Source: an uncultured Clostridia bacterium (GTDB taxonomy: Bacteria; Bacillota; Clostridia; TANB77; CAG-508). Taken from it: DNA of 32,910 bases. Of the stretch, positions 1 through 8,051 are shown one piece after another. The stretch spans positions 1-32,910 of the forward strand of contig CANQTX010000022.1 in assembly GCA_947626885.1 (NCBI GenBank), given 5' to 3'. Within the stretch, counting starts at the first letter, position 1, and each line of letters begins with the position of its first letter. Both the position numbers and the translations under genes were made by a program. A model generated the notes under the pieces. It did no database searches. It saw nothing but the letters and a program-made list of their open reading frames with translations, and was not told where the DNA came from.

Positions 1-60
1 AAAAATAGGATAATAGAATAGATAAAGAGATTGAAAAATAAGGCTTTTGCTTATATTTAT

Positions 61-91
61 ATTTTCGTAAAGTCTTTAACTTTACGAAAAT
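61..91 (+). promoter_or_regulatory. Perfect 12-bp inverted repeat just before the ribosome site of LRR copy 1
   Basis: Arms 61-72 (ATTTTCGTAAAG) and 80-91 (CTTTACGAAAAT) are perfect complements with a 7-base loop. The GGAGG ribosome site begins four bases later, at 95. The same element with 13-bp arms precedes copy 2 (1738-1768), and a decayed copy lies at 1594-1622. It could be an operator for a repressor or an mRNA hairpin that controls ribosome access; there is no T-run, so it is not a normal terminator. Confidence 0.7.
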
Positions 92-545
92 AAAGGAGGT
101 TTCAAAAGATGAAAAAAGATGCAAAAGAAAAAGGTATCACACTGGTAGCATTAGTGGTAACCATTATTGTATTATTAATTTTAGCAGGTGTTAGCTTAAG
201 TTTAGTATTAGGAGACAATGGAATTATCACAAGAGCACAAGATGCTGTAATGAAATATAAAGAAGCGGAAGCGGAGGAACAATGGCAAATGGATAACTTT
301 ATGGCAAATTATGAAGGTGGAGATGCTTATGCAAGAGCACTGCAACAAAAAGGGTTATCTGCAACAGCAACAGAGAGTGGTTATTTAGCAGCAGAAGATG
401 CTGGGGATGGTAAAAATGTAATATTATATCATTATGATAATAATGGGAATGTCACAGAAACAGAAACATTAGCATATGCTCCAGAGGACTTGTTTACCTT
501 TGATTCATCTACAAATGCGATAACGGGAATTAATACGGATTATGA
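61..545 (+). repeat. Conserved 5' unit of the LRR family (copy 1)
   Basis: This stretch (hairpin, ribosome site and about 145 codons) recurs at 1738-2222 as a direct repeat that differs at only a small share of positions. The coding part recurs inverted at about 16969-17399. Beyond it the three genes diverge and then converge again near their C-termini. Confidence 0.8.
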
Positions 546-1452
546 TGAGAATGGAAAGGTATATTACGAAGACGACGTAGGTGTTCATCTAGGAAATATA
601 ACTGGAACATTAGTGATTCCAAAAATGATTAACGGAAAAGAAGTGATATCTATAAAACTTTGTGATAAAGGTAACGGCGGTTTACTTAATATTTCTTCTA
701 TTATAGTGCCGAATACGGTGAAAGAAATTAAGGATTATGCTTTTAATAAGTGTAGCGGCGTTAAAAGTATACTTTTACCTGAATCAATTGAAAGTATTGG
801 ATCTGGGGCATTTTGGGAGTGCACATCGTTATCTTCAATCAGCCTTCCTGACTCAGTAACGAGTATAGGGTCGTCCGCTTTTGGATGGTGTCCTTTAAAA
901 GATTTTTCTTTTCCAAATGGAATAAAGAATATTCCTAACAAGTGCTTCGAACATTGTTGGTTTTTGCGTCATATTAATATATCCTCTTCTCTCAACAACC
1001 TTGAAATTGAATCGTCTCCCGATCCTTTTTATGATTGTGGTGCTTTAGAATCCATCACTGTTGATTCTAATAATCCTGATATGACTTCAATAGATGGTGT
1101 GTTAATGACAAAGAATATGGAAAAAATTATTAGATGTCCACAAACTAAAACTTCTTTTACTGTTCCTGATGGTGTAATAACTATTGGCTTTGATGCTTTT
1201 AAAGACTGCGATAATTTCAGAAACTTAATTTTTCCAAGCTCTGTTTCAGTTGTTCATGGTGGAGCTTTAGACTTTTCTGAAGATTCAGAATGTGCAATAG
1301 CATTTGATGGATCTTTGAATGAGTTTGGAAAACAAGAGCGTTCAAATAACATAACTATCACTGTTAAATCGGATGAAGATAGGCAGGTAATATTAAGCGG
1401 ACAGGATAAATATTCACATATTTCAGAAGATAACATTATTGTCAAACCATAA
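109..1452 (+). CDS. Secreted LRR_5 (BspA-like) protein with prepilin-like N-terminus, copy 1 (intact)
   Basis: A 447-residue surface or exported protein. The N-terminus has a short basic leader, then G9 followed by ITLVALVVTI and a hydrophobic stretch to about residue 35. This resembles a class III (type IV pilin-like) signal cut after Gly, but position +5 of the mature protein is Ala where pilins have Glu. Residues 36-150 form a family-specific region. From about 185 there are LRR_5 repeats of the form 'I.LP.SV..IG..AF..C..L', typical of BspA-like binding or adhesion proteins. The C-terminal part carries the VDSNNPDMTSIDGVLMTK block shared with copies 2 and 3. GGAGG at 95-99 sets the start. 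It contains no in-frame CGG codon and is the intact reference for the two frame-broken paralogues. The ligand is unknown. Confidence 0.85.
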   Translation: MKKDAKEKGITLVALVVTIIVLLILAGVSLSLVLGDNGIITRAQDAVMKYKEAEAEEQWQMDNFMANYEGGDAYARALQQKGLSATATESGYLAAEDAGDGKNVILYHYDNNGNVTETETLAYAPEDLFTFDSSTNAITGINTDYDENGKVYYEDDVGVHLGNITGTLVIPKMINGKEVISIKLCDKGNGGLLNISSIIVPNTVKEIKDYAFNKCSGVKSILLPESIESIGSGAFWECTSLSSISLPDSVTSIGSSAFGWCPLKDFSFPNGIKNIPNKCFEHCWFLRHINISSSLNNLEIESSPDPFYDCGALESITVDSNNPDMTSIDGVLMTKNMEKIIRCPQTKTSFTVPDGVITIGFDAFKDCDNFRNLIFPSSVSVVHGGALDFSEDSECAIAFDGSLNEFGKQERSNNITITVKSDEDRQVILSGQDKYSHISEDNIIVKP

Positions 1453-1548
1453 ATTGATCTCTATTCAGTTAAAGTATAAATATATTTATAAATATTTAAA
1501 TAATTATTACTTAAGATGCATAAAAAAGAGTTAATTATTTTTATAAAA

Positions 1549-1593
1549 AACATAAAACTTCTTTTATTCTAGAAATAAAAGAAGTTTTATGTT
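1549..1593. terminator. Long AT-rich hairpin after LRR copy 1
   Basis: Arms 1549-1568 and 1574-1593 are perfectly complementary over 20 bp with a 5-base loop. There is no strong T-run after it, so it may act as a weak two-way terminator or mRNA-end stabiliser. It lies in the 333-base gap 1453-1785, which otherwise holds only AT-rich sequence and the two inverted-repeat elements. Confidence 0.55.
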
Positions 1594-1622
1594 ATATTTC
1601 GTAAAATAAGTAACTTTACGAT
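1594..1622 (+). repeat. Decayed copy of the TCGTAAAG/CTTTACGA inverted repeat
   Basis: TCGTAAA and TTTACGA arms match the elements at 61-91 and 1738-1768 but have imperfect flanks. No ribosome site or gene follows directly. It may be a relic of an earlier gene start or a second protein-binding site. Confidence 0.45.
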
Positions 1623-1737
1623 TGAATTAATATAATGATATATATAATTTAAGGAAAAGTCAAGAATTTAGATAAAGATAAAATATAAAAAGAGAAAATA
1701 TAAAAGACTACATAATCAATATGTTTAGCGTTTTCTT

Positions 1738-1768
1738 ATTTTCGTAAAGTTACTTACTTTACGAAAAT
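1738..1768 (+). promoter_or_regulatory. Perfect 13-bp inverted repeat before the ribosome site of LRR copy 2
   Basis: Arms 1738-1750 (ATTTTCGTAAAGT) and 1756-1768 (ACTTTACGAAAAT) with a 5-base loop. GGGAGG follows at 1771 and the start codon at 1786. The stem is the same as at 61-91 but the loop differs, as expected for a selected hairpin or operator. Confidence 0.7.
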
Positions 1769-1785
1769 AAGGGAGGTTTCAAAAG

Positions 1786-3148
1786 ATGAAAAAAGATGCA
1801 AAAGAAAATGGTATTACACTGGTAGCATTGGTAGTAACGATCATTGTTTTGCTAATTCTAGCAGGTGTTAGCTTAAGTTTAGTATTAGGAGACAATGGAA
1901 TTATCACAAGAGCACAAGATGCTGTAACAAAATATAAAGAAGCAGAAGCGGAGGAACAATGGCAAATGGATAACTTCATGGCAAATTATGAAGGTGGAGA
2001 TGCTTATGCAAGAGCACTACAACAAAAGGGGTTATCTGCAACAACAACTGAGAATGGTTATTTGGCAGCAGAAGATGCTGGTGATGGTAAAAATGTAACA
2101 TTATATCATTATGATAATAATGGAAATGTCACAGAAACAGAAACATTGGAGTATGCTCCAGAGGAATTGTTTAAATTTGATGCAGCTACAAATGCAATAA
2201 CAGGAATTAATATGGATTATGGTGGAGATGGTAGAGTATATTATGAAGAAAATAAGGGAGTCCATTTAGGTGATATAACAGGTATATTAGTGGTTCCAAA
2301 TAAGATTAATGGTATTCAGGTAAAAAAAGTGGATTTTTCTGGTACGAAATCGGACCATGATTATATTACGAGTGCTTGGGATAGTGGTTTGTATCGTATC
2401 GATACTATAATTTTGCCAAATGGTGTTGTAGAGGTCTCAAAACAAGCTTTATATAATTGTTTGTACCTAAAACAGATTCTTTTACCCAATACGTTAGAGA
2501 AAATTGGCAATTGTGCTTTTCATGCTTGTTCTGGCTTAAAATATGTTACTTTACCAGATTCAGTAACTGATCTAGAAGATAGGGCTTTTTGTTGTTCTGC
2601 ATTGCGAAATTTTATTTCTCCGGGGCGGAATTAGTAAGATTCCTCACATGTGTTTTAACCTCTGCTCTTTACTTTATGTTTATATTTCTCCGGCTATTAA
2701 GGAAGTGGATAGATATGCCTTTAGACGTTGTGATAATTTAGAATCCATTACTGTTGATTCTGATAATCCTAATATGACTTCAGTGGATGGGGTATTGATG
2801 ACAAAAGATATGAAAAAAATTATTAGATGTCCACAAGCTAAAACTTCTTTTACCGTTCCTGACGGTGTAACAACTGTTGGATATGATGCTTTTGAGGATT
2901 GCCATATTAATAAATTAATTTTTCCTGAATCTGCTACAAAATTTGAAGATGGATCAATCAACCTATATAGTAGTCTATATAGTGATAACTGTGAAATCTT
3001 TTTTAAAGGACATCTGGAGTCATTTGGAGATATGAATCGCTTAAATGCTAAATTTAAGCTATATGTTAAGTCTTCTAGTGATAAAGAGAAAATAATGGAA
3101 TATAATGACAATTTAAAAGATAATATTATTGTAGAATCAGAATTTTAA
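1786..3148 (+). CDS. LRR_5 protein with prepilin-like N-terminus, copy 2, needing a +1 shift at CGG
   Basis: A paralogue of copy 1. The first about 145 residues are nearly identical, including G9/ITLVALVV and the hydrophobic segment, followed by divergent LRR_5 repeats. The zero frame reads ...NFISPG-R-N and stops at 2632-2634. Skipping C2626 of the in-frame CGG gives ...NFISPGGISKIPHMCFNLC and runs open to 3148, with the shared VDSDNPNMTSVDGVLMTK block. Copy 1 has FSFPNGIKNIPNKCF at the same place, so the extra base sits exactly between two codons. I annotate one protein of about 453 residues read with a +1 shift. Alternatives are a pseudogene, or loss of one G from the GGGG run, which would also restore frame. 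The three other CGG breaks in the window favour the shift. Confidence 0.7.
2626..2629 (+). other. CGGA +1 frameshift site in LRR copy 2
   Basis: Zero frame: CCG GGG CGG AAT TAG. Skipping the C gives CCG GGG GGA ATT AGT, which matches the paralogue. It is the only in-frame CGG in this gene and the zero-frame stop is two codons later. Confidence 0.75.
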
Positions 3149-3190
3149 GTTAGAAATTTATTTTTAACAATTTTATAGATAACCATTGGA

Positions 3191-3244
3191 AATAAAAGAG
3201 AAAATAAAAATTCTTACATGTAATTTTTATAATTCTCTTTTATT
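3191..3244 (+). terminator. Terminator after LRR copy 2
   Basis: A long AT-rich stem (about 3191-3212 against 3222-3244, one mismatch or bulge) is followed by a run of T at 3243-3249. Confidence 0.65.
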
Positions 3245-3259
3245 TTTTTCTACTTATGA

Positions 3260-3265
3260 TATAAT
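3260..3265 (+). promoter_or_regulatory. -10 element before the thioesterase gene
   Basis: TATAAT at 3260-3265, 29 bases before the start codon and just after the terminator of the previous gene. No clear -35 hexamer. Confidence 0.5.
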
Positions 3266-3294
3266 AAGAATATCTTTAAAAAGGAGTAGAAAAA

Positions 3295-3723
3295 ATGATA
3301 TTTGAATCAAAAATATTACCAAGATATGCCGAAACGGATCAAATGGGAGTGGTGCATCATTCTGTTTATGCTATTTGGTATGAACAAGCAAGAACAGATT
3401 TTTTAAATGCTATCGGATTTCCCTATGATAAAATAGAAGAATTAGGAATTATGACACCGATTGTAGCATTAGAAAGTAAATATTATAAGCCGGCCCATTA
3501 TAATGAAGAGGTAAAAATTCAAACAAAGTTTATTCAATTTACACCAGTAAAATTCATTATCAAGTATCATTTATATAACCCGCAAAATGAGTTAATAAAT
3601 ATGGGAACAACTACATTAACATGGGTAAACAAGAAGAATTTTAAAATAGTAAATATAAAAAAAGAATTTCCAGATATTTTTAACAAACTTATTACTTATG
3701 TTGAAAGTGATAAAAGTGAATAG
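3295..3723 (+). CDS. Acyl-CoA thioesterase, YbgC/4-hydroxybenzoyl-CoA thioesterase family
   Basis: A 142-residue single hot-dog-fold protein, the usual length for the YbgC family, which cleaves acyl-CoA thioesters in the cytosol. The family signature is near the N-terminus: YAETDQMGVVHHSVYAIWYE, with the catalytic Asp of 'D.MGVVHH' at residue 15. The ribosome site AAAGGAG stands before the start. It is followed 14 bases later by the HIT gene and is probably co-transcribed with it, from the TATAAT at 3260. The natural substrate cannot be told from sequence. Confidence 0.85.
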   Translation: MIFESKILPRYAETDQMGVVHHSVYAIWYEQARTDFLNAIGFPYDKIEELGIMTPIVALESKYYKPAHYNEEVKIQTKFIQFTPVKFIIKYHLYNPQNELINMGTTTLTWVNKKNFKIVNIKKEFPDIFNKLITYVESDKSE

Positions 3724-3737
3724 TAGGAGAAAGAAAA

Positions 3738-4130
3738 ATGGATGAGTGTATATTTTGTAAAATTGTTAAAGGAGAGATACCAAGCTATACCATATATGAA
3801 GATGAGATGGTTAAAATGTTTTTCGATATCAATCCTATTAGTAAAGGACATTGTTTAATGATTCCTAAAAAACATTATGATAATATCTTAGATATAGATT
3901 TAGATATATTGCAACACATGAATGAAATCAGTCAAAAGATGTATCCTATTTTAAAAAAGAAACTTGCATGTGAAGGAATTACAAGACTACAGAACAACGA
4001 ATTAGGACAAGATGTGAAACATTATCATATGCATTTTATTCCAAGATATCCAAACGATGGGATAGCTATACAGTATAATTGCAATACAGCAATAAATGTT
4101 GAAGAAACTTACCATAGTTTTATGCAATAA
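3738..4130 (+). CDS. HIT family nucleotide-binding hydrolase
   Basis: A 130-residue histidine-triad protein. The N-terminal 'CIFCKIVKGEIPSYTIYEDE' is the classic HIT start, with CxxC that often binds zinc. The triad is seen as KHYHMHFIPRY near residue 97, with histidines spaced H-x-H-x-H-like. Such proteins hydrolyse nucleoside phosphoramidates or dinucleotides. Ribosome site AGGAGA lies at 3723-3728, directly after the upstream stop, so the two genes form a small operon. The exact substrate is unknown. Confidence 0.9.
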   Translation: MDECIFCKIVKGEIPSYTIYEDEMVKMFFDINPISKGHCLMIPKKHYDNILDIDLDILQHMNEISQKMYPILKKKLACEGITRLQNNELGQDVKHYHMHFIPRYPNDGIAIQYNCNTAINVEETYHSFMQ

Positions 4131-4182
4131 AAGAAAAAAATAGTAAACATAATTCCATAACAAGAATATTATAGATATAAGA

Positions 4183-4214
4183 CTAACTTTATTTATATTA
4201 TAAAATAAAGTTAG
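4183..4214. promoter_or_regulatory. 12-bp hairpin upstream of the ZIP transporter
   Basis: Arms 4183-4194 (CTAACTTTATTT) and 4203-4214 (AAATAAAGTTAG) with an 8-base loop. No T-run follows on plus. It could end the HIT operon weakly or lie in the leader of the transporter mRNA. Confidence 0.5.
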
Positions 4215-4249
4215 AGGGTGAAAAGAGAGTAATAACGAAGGGGAGAGTT

Positions 4250-5029
4250 ATGGAAACGTGTTTAGGAATACTGATACCTTTTGTAGGTACTACAATTGGT
4301 GCAGCTATGGTATTTTTTATGGGAAAGTCCATAAAAGAGTCAGTAGAAAAAATCCTTTTAGGATTTGCATCTGGTGTAATGATTGCAGCATCTGTGTGGT
4401 CACTATTAATACCGGCTATTGATATGTCAGAAGAACAAGGCAAAATTGCATGGCTATTACCTACATTAGGTTTTCTAACAGGAATTATATTTTTATTAAT
4501 CATAGATAAAATTTTAGCTCATTTTCAATTAGAAGAAGAAATCATACTGGATCATAAAGCTTCTAAAATGAAAAAAACATCTATGTTAGTTTTGGCAGTG
4601 ACACTACATAATATACCAGAAGGTATGGCAGTAGGTGTAGTGTTTGCAGGAGCAATGATAGGAAATGCGGGTATTACTATGGCAAGTGCTTTTGCATTAG
4701 CAATTGGAATTGCTATTCAAAATTTTCCAGAAGGTGCTATTATATCAATGCCTTTAAAGGGAAATGGAATGTCAAAAGGAAAAGCTTTTTTATATGGAAC
4801 TTTATCAGGCATTGTAGAACCGATTGGAGCAGTTATTACTATTTATTTAACAAGTTTAATTGTGCCAGTTTTACCGTTTATTTTGGCATTTGCAGCAGGA
4901 GCTATGATATATGTAGTAGTAGAAGAATTAATACCAGAAGCACAAGATATAAATTTTTCAAGATTTGGTATTATAGGTGTGTCAATTGGATTTTCTATAA
5001 TGATGATTTTAGATGTTGCACTAGGATAA
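4250..5029 (+). CDS. ZIP family divalent metal transporter (ZupT/GufA-like)
   Basis: A 259-residue integral membrane protein with about eight hydrophobic segments. The ZIP metal-site motifs are visible: LHNIPEGMAVG in the helix near residue 123 and IQNFPEGAI in the helix near residue 157. The second site has Asn in place of His, which is common in the ZupT/GufA group. The family imports zinc or other divalent metals into the cytosol. A strong GGGGAG site precedes ATG at 4250. It has its own hairpin upstream and a good terminator downstream, so it is probably a single-gene unit. Metal choice cannot be assigned. Confidence 0.88.
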   Translation: METCLGILIPFVGTTIGAAMVFFMGKSIKESVEKILLGFASGVMIAASVWSLLIPAIDMSEEQGKIAWLLPTLGFLTGIIFLLIIDKILAHFQLEEEIILDHKASKMKKTSMLVLAVTLHNIPEGMAVGVVFAGAMIGNAGITMASAFALAIGIAIQNFPEGAIISMPLKGNGMSKGKAFLYGTLSGIVEPIGAVITIYLTSLIVPVLPFILAFAAGAMIYVVVEELIPEAQDINFSRFGIIGVSIGFSIMMILDVALG

Positions 5030-5043
5030 AAATCAAATAAAGC

Positions 5044-5085
5044 CAAAGTTGTTGTGGAAATAAAAAACTACAACAACTTTGTTTT
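5044..5085 (+). terminator. Rho-independent terminator of the ZIP gene
   Basis: Arms 5044-5055 (CAAAGTTGTTGT) and 5070-5081 (ACAACAACTTTG), then TTTT. Confidence 0.8.
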
Positions 5086-5123
5086 AAAATTTGTTAATTT
5101 CTATTGCTTTTCTTCTAAAATAA

Positions 5124-5160
5124 GTATATACTCAATCTGGTAAGAGCCAGATATATATAC
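5124..5160 (+). promoter_or_regulatory. Structured leader before the flavodiiron gene
   Basis: A nested hairpin: ATCTGG (5135-5140) pairs with CCAGAT (5147-5152) around loop TAAGAG, and GTATAT (5124-5129) can pair with ATATAC (5155-5160). It may be an operator or mRNA structure; no known riboswitch recognised. Confidence 0.4.
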
Positions 5161-5216
5161 AAAATCTATCATACAAAAAAGAATACATTGAAAAATAATT
5201 AGATAGGAGGAAAGCT

Positions 5217-6386
5217 ATGAAAGATGTGACAATTTCGAAAGATATTATTTATATTGGAGCGGATGATAAAACAATAGATTTATTTGAAAGTCAATATGTT
5301 GTTCCTAATGGAATTTCTTATAATTCGTATCTTATAAAAGATGAGAAAAATGTTGTAATGGATACAATTGATAAAAGAAAAACAGAAGAGTGGATGGCAA
5401 ATTTAGAAAAAGCCTTAGACGGAAGCAAGCCAGATTACTTAGTAATATCTCATTTAGAACCAGATCATGCGTATAATATAGAAATGCTAGCAAGAAAATA
5501 TCCAGATATGAAGCTTATAGGAAATGAAAAAACTTTTGCTTTTTTACCACAATTTTTTGAAATACCCAATTTAGAACAAAGAAAGGTAGTTGTAAAAGAA
5601 GGAGACACCATCAATTTTGGAAAGCATACATTGCAGTTTTTTATGGCACCAATGGTACACTGGCCAGAAGTTATGGTATCTTATGAACAATCTGAAAAAA
5701 TATTATTTTCTGCAGATGGATTTGGAAAATTTGGTGCGTTAGATACAGAAGAAGAATGGACATGCGAAGCAAGAAGATATTACTTTAATATTGTGGGAAA
5801 ATATGGTATACAGGTACAAGCCTTATTGAAAAAAGTATCTCAATTAGATATTAAAATGATATGTCCGCTACATGGACCGATTTTAAAAGAAAATCTAGAA
5901 TTTTATATTCATAAATATCATACATGGAGTAGTTATATACCAGAAGATCAGGGAGTATTCATAGCATATGCTTCTATTCACGGAAATACAGCAGATGCTA
6001 TGCGTGAATTAGCCAAAATATTAGAAGAAAAAGGAAATAAAAAAATTGTTTTAACAGATTTAGCCAGAGACGATATGGCAGAAGCAATTGAGGATGCATT
6101 CCGCTATGATACAGTTATTTTAGCAGCTTCTAGTTATAATTTTGAAGTGTTTCCACCAATGGAACAATTTTTACGTCATTTAAAGAGTAAAAATTATCAA
6201 AACCGTAGAATAGGATTGGTAGAAAATGGAACATGGGCACCAACTGCAGGAAAATGTATGAGGGATATAGTAGAACAAATGAAGGATATCACAATTATTG
6301 AGCCAATGGTTACCATTCGTTCAACATTAAATGATGCCACAAAACAAAAATTAGAAGAATTAGCGGATGCGATACTACAGGATTGA
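5217..6386 (+). CDS. fprA: Flavodiiron protein (FprA-type oxygen/NO reductase)
   Basis: A 389-residue A-type flavoprotein that reduces O2 (to water) or NO in the cytosol of anaerobes, taking electrons from rubredoxin or a similar carrier. It has an N-terminal metallo-beta-lactamase-like domain and a C-terminal flavodoxin domain. The diiron ligands are visible as H79-x-E81-x-D83-H84, H148 (VHWPEVM), D167 (SADGFG) and H219 (LHGPI). The flavodoxin FMN loop starts near residue 250 (AYASIHGNTADAM). No rubredoxin or NADH domain is fused, so it is the short form. AGGAGG sits just before ATG at 5217, and the gene stands alone between two terminators. It supports an oxygen-sensitive anaerobic host. 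Confidence 0.93.
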   Translation: MKDVTISKDIIYIGADDKTIDLFESQYVVPNGISYNSYLIKDEKNVVMDTIDKRKTEEWMANLEKALDGSKPDYLVISHLEPDHAYNIEMLARKYPDMKLIGNEKTFAFLPQFFEIPNLEQRKVVVKEGDTINFGKHTLQFFMAPMVHWPEVMVSYEQSEKILFSADGFGKFGALDTEEEWTCEARRYYFNIVGKYGIQVQALLKKVSQLDIKMICPLHGPILKENLEFYIHKYHTWSSYIPEDQGVFIAYASIHGNTADAMRELAKILEEKGNKKIVLTDLARDDMAEAIEDAFRYDTVILAASSYNFEVFPPMEQFLRHLKSKNYQNRRIGLVENGTWAPTAGKCMRDIVEQMKDITIIEPMVTIRSTLNDATKQKLEELADAILQD

Positions 6387-6420
6387 ATTATATACACAAG
6401 TGAGAAAATATTGCTTGTTT

Positions 6421-6453
6421 AAAATCTAGTATAAACATATACTAGATTTTTCA
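6421..6453 (+). terminator. Rho-independent terminator of fprA
   Basis: Arms 6422-6433 (AAATCTAGTATA) and 6438-6449 (TATACTAGATTT) with a 4-base loop, then T residues. Confidence 0.8.
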
Positions 6454-6493
6454 CTCATAAAATATAGTAAAAATAAAACGGGATAAAGAAGAT

Positions 6494-7126
6494 ATGAAAT
6501 TAGGAGAAAAATTAAAAAAGAATATAAGATGGATTTTTGTATTTTTTTGTTTAATAGGTGCACTTTATATAGCTGAAGAGATATTTGACAAAGAAATTCT
6601 AAAACTGGACATTATGGGGTATCAGTTTGTATCAACATATTTAATATCAGATGTTGCAACACCAATAGCAAAATGTATTACCAATTTTGGTGGTGTGCTG
6701 ATTTTAATGGTATTAGCACTTATTTTACTAATAGTTATTAAAAATAAAAAGTTAGGTATGAGTATTGTTTTGAATTTAATTATTATTGGTGCTTTGAATT
6801 GCATTTTTAAATATATTGTGCAAAGACCAAGACCTACGGAATTCAGAATGATAGATGCACAAGGCTACAGTTTTCCTTCAGGACATTCTATGGCAAGTAC
6901 AGCGTTTTATGGATTTTTAATTTATTTAGTTTATAAAAATATAAAAAATCCCTATATAAAATGGAGTTTGATGATTTTTATGAGTTTATTAATATCATTG
7001 ATTGGTATTAGTAGAATCTATTTAGGGGTACATTATACCAGTGATGTTTTGGCTGGCTTTTTAGTATCATTATCATATTTAATCATATATACGAATATTA
7101 TTGCAAAGTATATAGATACAGAGTAA
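6494..7126 (+). CDS. PAP2-family membrane phosphatase
   Basis: A 210-residue membrane protein with about five or six hydrophobic segments. The three PAP2 phosphatase motifs are present in order: KYIVQRPRP (near 116), PSGHSM (near 138) and SRIYLGVHYTSDVLAG (near 179), giving the catalytic His pair. Members dephosphorylate undecaprenyl pyrophosphate, phosphatidylglycerophosphate or other lipid phosphates at the outer face of the membrane. It lies among envelope genes, so undecaprenyl-lipid recycling is plausible, but the substrate is not fixed by sequence. The ribosome site is weak (AAGAAGAT before ATG). Confidence 0.85.
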   Translation: MKLGEKLKKNIRWIFVFFCLIGALYIAEEIFDKEILKLDIMGYQFVSTYLISDVATPIAKCITNFGGVLILMVLALILLIVIKNKKLGMSIVLNLIIIGALNCIFKYIVQRPRPTEFRMIDAQGYSFPSGHSMASTAFYGFLIYLVYKNIKNPYIKWSLMIFMSLLISLIGISRIYLGVHYTSDVLAGFLVSLSYLIIYTNIIAKYIDTE

Positions 7127-7217
7127 GGGAAAAAAGTCTTTTTCTTACATGATTGTATGCTAAAGTATAAAAGAAATAAAATTTGGAATACTAATACAAA
7201 AATGCTAGAGGAAGAAT

Positions 7218-8051
7218 ATGATTTTAGAAATTATAAAGTTTATTTTCTATTCAGGATTAATTGTATTAATATCCAAATATATTTTAGTAAAGCTTTTGAG
7301 AAATATTGCAGAAAGTTTGCAATTGTCCTCTAAAGTAGTCGGAGATATTGCAGGCTTTGCTACTTCTATACCGGAATTATTAACAGTTATACTTGCAGCT
7401 ATCTCTGGACTTATTAGTACAAGTATGTATAATATTATCAGTTCTAATGTGATTAATTTTATTCAGTATTATGCTTCTATTAAATTTTCAAATCATGAAA
7501 AAATTATAAAAAAAACTAATAGTTTGAAAATCGATTTAATATTAGTTGCTGTAACAATCTTTATACCCATTTATGTTATTGTATTTCAAATAGAATATAC
7601 GATAAATTTAGTGTTAAGCTTTTTCTTGTTGTTCCTAATTTGTTATATTACCAGTTATAAAAATCATCAAACAGAAGAAAATCGACGAAACTTCGTATCA
7701 GAAGAAAGAAAACAGTCAGAAGTTAATATATTAGATACTATAAAATATTTTCTTTATTTAATTATCATAGGTGGTGTTTTATATTTTGTGGGTAATCGAT
7801 TAAGTACATCATTAGAAAATTTAGCATTATTCTTCCATATACCAGAGTTCATCTTAGGTATTGTCTTAGGATTTATTACTAGTTTACCCGAATTGATTAC
7901 TTTCTTCGAATCTCAAAAATATTATTCAAAAGGAGATTATGAAGAGCTTGGTGTAATAGAAGCTACTAATAATTTGCTATCTTCCAATATGTTTAATATT
8001 TTTATTATACAAAATTTAGGTATCATCATATACACAATTTTATATCATTAA
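7218..8051 (+). CDS. Sodium/calcium exchanger-like (CaCA family) membrane protein
   Basis: A 277-residue polytopic protein with the inverted duplication of CaCA antiporters. Repeat 1 has GDIAGFATSIPELLTVILAA (near 43) followed by SSNVINF. Repeat 2 has LGFITSLPELITFFES (near 215) followed by SSNMFNIF. These 'S-x-PE' and 'SN' motifs form the cation site in family members that exchange Ca2+ or other cations for Na+ or H+. It is shorter than typical bacterial members (about 310-320 residues), with a charged loop near 150-165. Its stop overlaps the convergent PBP gene by four bases. Confidence 0.8.
   Translation: MILEIIKFIFYSGLIVLISKYILVKLLRNIAESLQLSSKVVGDIAGFATSIPELLTVILAAISGLISTSMYNIISSNVINFIQYYASIKFSNHEKIIKKTNSLKIDLILVAVTIFIPIYVIVFQIEYTINLVLSFFLLFLICYITSYKNHQTEENRRNFVSEERKQSEVNILDTIKYFLYLIIIGGVLYFVGNRLSTSLENLALFFHIPEFILGIVLGFITSLPELITFFESQKYYSKGDYEELGVIEATNNLLSSNMFNIFIIQNLGIIIYTILYH

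Noticed and set aside
1549..1593. The 20-bp perfect hairpin as a small mobile repeat (MITE)
   Set aside because: I see no second copy in the window and no target duplication; a terminator or mRNA-end structure is simpler.
2623..2628. GGGG tract as a phase-variation switch in LRR copy 2
   Set aside because: Four G is short for slippage, and the same type of break occurs in three genes that have no G run.
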